Below, one piece after another: positions 62,650 to 64,000 of a stretch of DNA of 64,000 bases. The translations under genes were made by a program, and so were the position numbers. Source of the DNA: an uncultured Prevotella sp. Its GTDB lineage: Bacteria; Bacteroidota; Bacteroidia; Bacteroidales; Bacteroidaceae. The notes beneath the pieces were generated by a model. That model saw nothing but the letters and a program-made list of their open reading frames with translations, searched no databases and had not been told where the DNA came from. Each line of letters opens with the position of its first letter. The first letter of the stretch is position 1. The stretch is from NCBI GenBank assembly GCA_902491375.1, contig CABUHE010000001.1, positions 1-64,000 of the forward strand, given 5' to 3'.

Positions 62650-63177
62650 TCACAGACTGAGCATTTCTCGCAGCTGTTCTACTGATGTGTGAATCTTCTC
62701 ATAATTATCGAGCAGAGTCACGTCAAACACGTGTTTCGCCTTCATGTAGTACTCCTCGCGCTTTGACAGCTGCTCCGATATGAATCTGCGCAGTTCTTCA
62801 TCACTCTTGCCTTCGAGCAGAGGACGCTTCACTTTGCCCATTTTCAGGTGTGCGCACAGCACGTCCGTGTCTGCCTTCAGATATACTGTGTCGCCTTGGG
62901 CGTTCATGTATTCCATGTTGTCGAAGAAGCAGGGAGTGCCTCCTCCGCAGCTTATTATCACGTCTTCAAACTCTGCTGCCTCGTGCAGAAGGTTGTGCTC
63001 AATGCGTCGGAAGCCTTCTTCGCCACGCTCGGCGAATATCTGTGCCACCGTCTTATGCATCCTTCCTTCTATATACCAGTCAAGATCGTAGAACTGCATT
63101 CCTGTCTCTTTGGCCAGAGCTTTGCCTACGGTTGTCTTGCCTGCACCCATGTATCCGATGATGATAATTCTCCTCAT
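62650..63177 (-). CDS. aroK: Shikimate kinase
   Basis: A 175-residue enzyme that phosphorylates shikimate in aromatic amino-acid synthesis. Walker A GYMGAGKTTVGKAL (residues 8-21), the shikimate-binding D-L-D-W-Y-I-E segment (DxD near 32-34), RGEEGFRRIE (Arg of shikimate site) and the CGGGTPCF motif are all present, as is the lid KVKRPLLEG. Only 3 nt separate it from the topA stop upstream, so the two are co-transcribed. Confidence 0.95.
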   Translation of the reverse strand: MRRIIIIGYMGAGKTTVGKALAKETGMQFYDLDWYIEGRMHKTVAQIFAERGEEGFRRIEHNLLHEAAEFEDVIISCGGGTPCFFDNMEYMNAQGDTVYLKADTDVLCAHLKMGKVKRPLLEGKSDEELRRFISEQLSKREEYYMKAKHVFDVTLLDNYEKIHTSVEQLREMLSL

Positions 63178-63180
63178 CGG

Positions 63181-64000
63181 CTATTTTTTCTTAGAGTTGT
63201 TGATTACTTCCATACACTCTTCAAGCGTCAGTTCGGCTGCTTTGTCGTGTAGATTCTTAGGAAGACGGTAGTTTTTGCCGTCGTATGCAAGGTAAGGACC
63301 GTAGCGTCCGTTCATCACTTCGAGCTTCGGCTCGTCCTCAAACGTCTTAATATGGCGCTGAGTCTCTTGCTGGCGCTTCTTCATAATGAGGTCGATAGCA
63401 GTCTCAAGAGTTACCGACATCGGGTTCTCTGTCTTCGGAAGAGATACGTATTTCTTATCATGCATGACGTAAGGACCGAAGCGTCCTGAGCCGATTACAA
63501 CCGGAGTGCCTTCAAACTCGCCGACTGTACGTGGCAGACGGAACAGCTCCAAAGCTTCGTCAAGGGTTATTGTCTCCATGCTCTTGTCAGCTGGAAGCTG
63601 GGCAAAGCGTGGCTTTTCCTTGTCTTCTGCCTTTCCGATCTGCACCACAGGACCGAATCTTCCAATCTTAACGAATACCGGTTTGCCTGTTCCGGGCTCT
63701 TTGCCAAGCTCTCTCTCGCCTGCTTTATGCTCTTCTCTTGTGTTTATTGTCTTCTCAACTGTCGGCTCGAACTTCTTGTAGAATTTCTCTATCATGTCTG
63801 TCCATTGAGCCTTTCCCTCGGCTATTGTATCAAACTGCTGCTCCACTTTGGCTGTGAAGTTGTAGTCCATGATAGCCGGGAAGTATTTCATCAGGAAGTC
63901 GTTGACCACGATTCCTATATCAGTAGGCTGCAGTTTGCCCTTCTCGCTGCCTGCCATTTCCGACTTGGTGCGGTTTGTTATGCCGTTAGAGTCGAGTATG
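63181..64000 (-). CDS. topA: DNA topoisomerase I, C-terminal part (cut by window end)
   Basis: The frame is open to the right edge, so only the last 273 codons or so are seen and the start lies outside. Blocks GKLQPTDIGIVVNDFL, YNFTAKVEQQFDTIAEGK and WTDMIEKFYKKFEP belong to the end of the type IA topoisomerase core. Two or three topoisomerase C-terminal repeats follow (KIGRFGPVVQIG, IGSGRFGPYVMHDKKYVSLP, MNGRYGPYLAYDGKNYRLP), the zinc-free form with FGPY-type motifs. It relaxes negative supercoils. Followed directly by aroK. Confidence 0.93.
   Translation of the reverse strand, partial: ILDSNGITNRTKSEMAGSEKGKLQPTDIGIVVNDFLMKYFPAIMDYNFTAKVEQQFDTIAEGKAQWTDMIEKFYKKFEPTVEKTINTREEHKAGERELGKEPGTGKPVFVKIGRFGPVVQIGKAEDKEKPRFAQLPADKSMETITLDEALELFRLPRTVGEFEGTPVVIGSGRFGPYVMHDKKYVSLPKTENPMSVTLETAIDLIMKKRQQETQRHIKTFEDEPKLEVMNGRYGPYLAYDGKNYRLPKNLHDKAAELTLEECMEVINNSKKK

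Overview
The window looks like chromosomal DNA from a gut-type member of the Bacteroidales (Prevotellaceae- or Muribaculaceae-like; genus not resolved). Reasons: SusC/SusD proteins in a polysaccharide utilisation locus, an S46 dipeptidyl-peptidase, many short-leader lipoproteins, and several promoters of the Bacteroidetes type (TTTG, 19-20 nt, TAnnTTTG). I see no rRNA, tRNA, CRISPR array, prophage or complete insertion sequence.

Layout. 0.2-4.1 kb (minus): TonB-dependent receptor plus secreted metallophosphoesterase. 4.5-6.8 kb (plus): corrinoid methyl-transfer operon (MtaA-like protein, free-standing methionine synthase reactivation domain, nitroreductase). 7.0-12.5 kb (minus): heavy-metal RND efflux operon (adaptor, pump, TolC-like). 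12.6-19.7 kb (minus): GH31 alpha-xylosidase-like enzyme, a three-domain fusion (URO-D-like methyltransferase, homocysteine methyltransferase, corrinoid domain) and a sodium:solute symporter. 20.5-25.7 kb (plus): TolC/EmrA/EmrB-type drug efflux and an AraC regulator. 25.8-29.8 kb (minus): secreted beta-helix protein and a DEAD-box RNA helicase. 30.4-46.3 kb (plus): a beta-glucan-type PUL (SusC, SusD, surface glycan-binding protein, GH16, GH5, two GH3) followed by a membrane-spanning TPR/HTH regulator. 46.3-50.4 kb: LOG protein, dicarboxylate symporter, A-type flavoprotein, PfkB sugar kinase. 50.6-58.3 kb (plus): M16 peptidase, nucleoside-recognition membrane protein, four-helix-bundle protein, flippase, S46 peptidase. 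58.4-64 kb (minus): anti-sigma-like protein, ECF sigma factor, argB, speA, aroK and the 3' end of topA.

The most interesting content is threefold. (1) The fusion at 14364-17393 has the homocysteine and corrinoid modules of MetH but replaces the methyl-folate domain by an N-terminal URO-D-like domain and has no reactivation domain; a free-standing reactivation domain is encoded at 5578-6264. This suggests a methionine-forming route using a methyl donor other than methyl-folate. (2) A family of short repeat clusters, each with four quasi-palindromes about 22 nt apart, occurs ten times: nine times between genes and once inside the linker of that fusion gene. (3) Two exact-period tandem arrays: an 88-bp unit carrying a promoter, repeated in front of the gene at 52456, and a 66-bp unit that copies the last 22 codons plus stop of the gene at 53719, all in the same frame.
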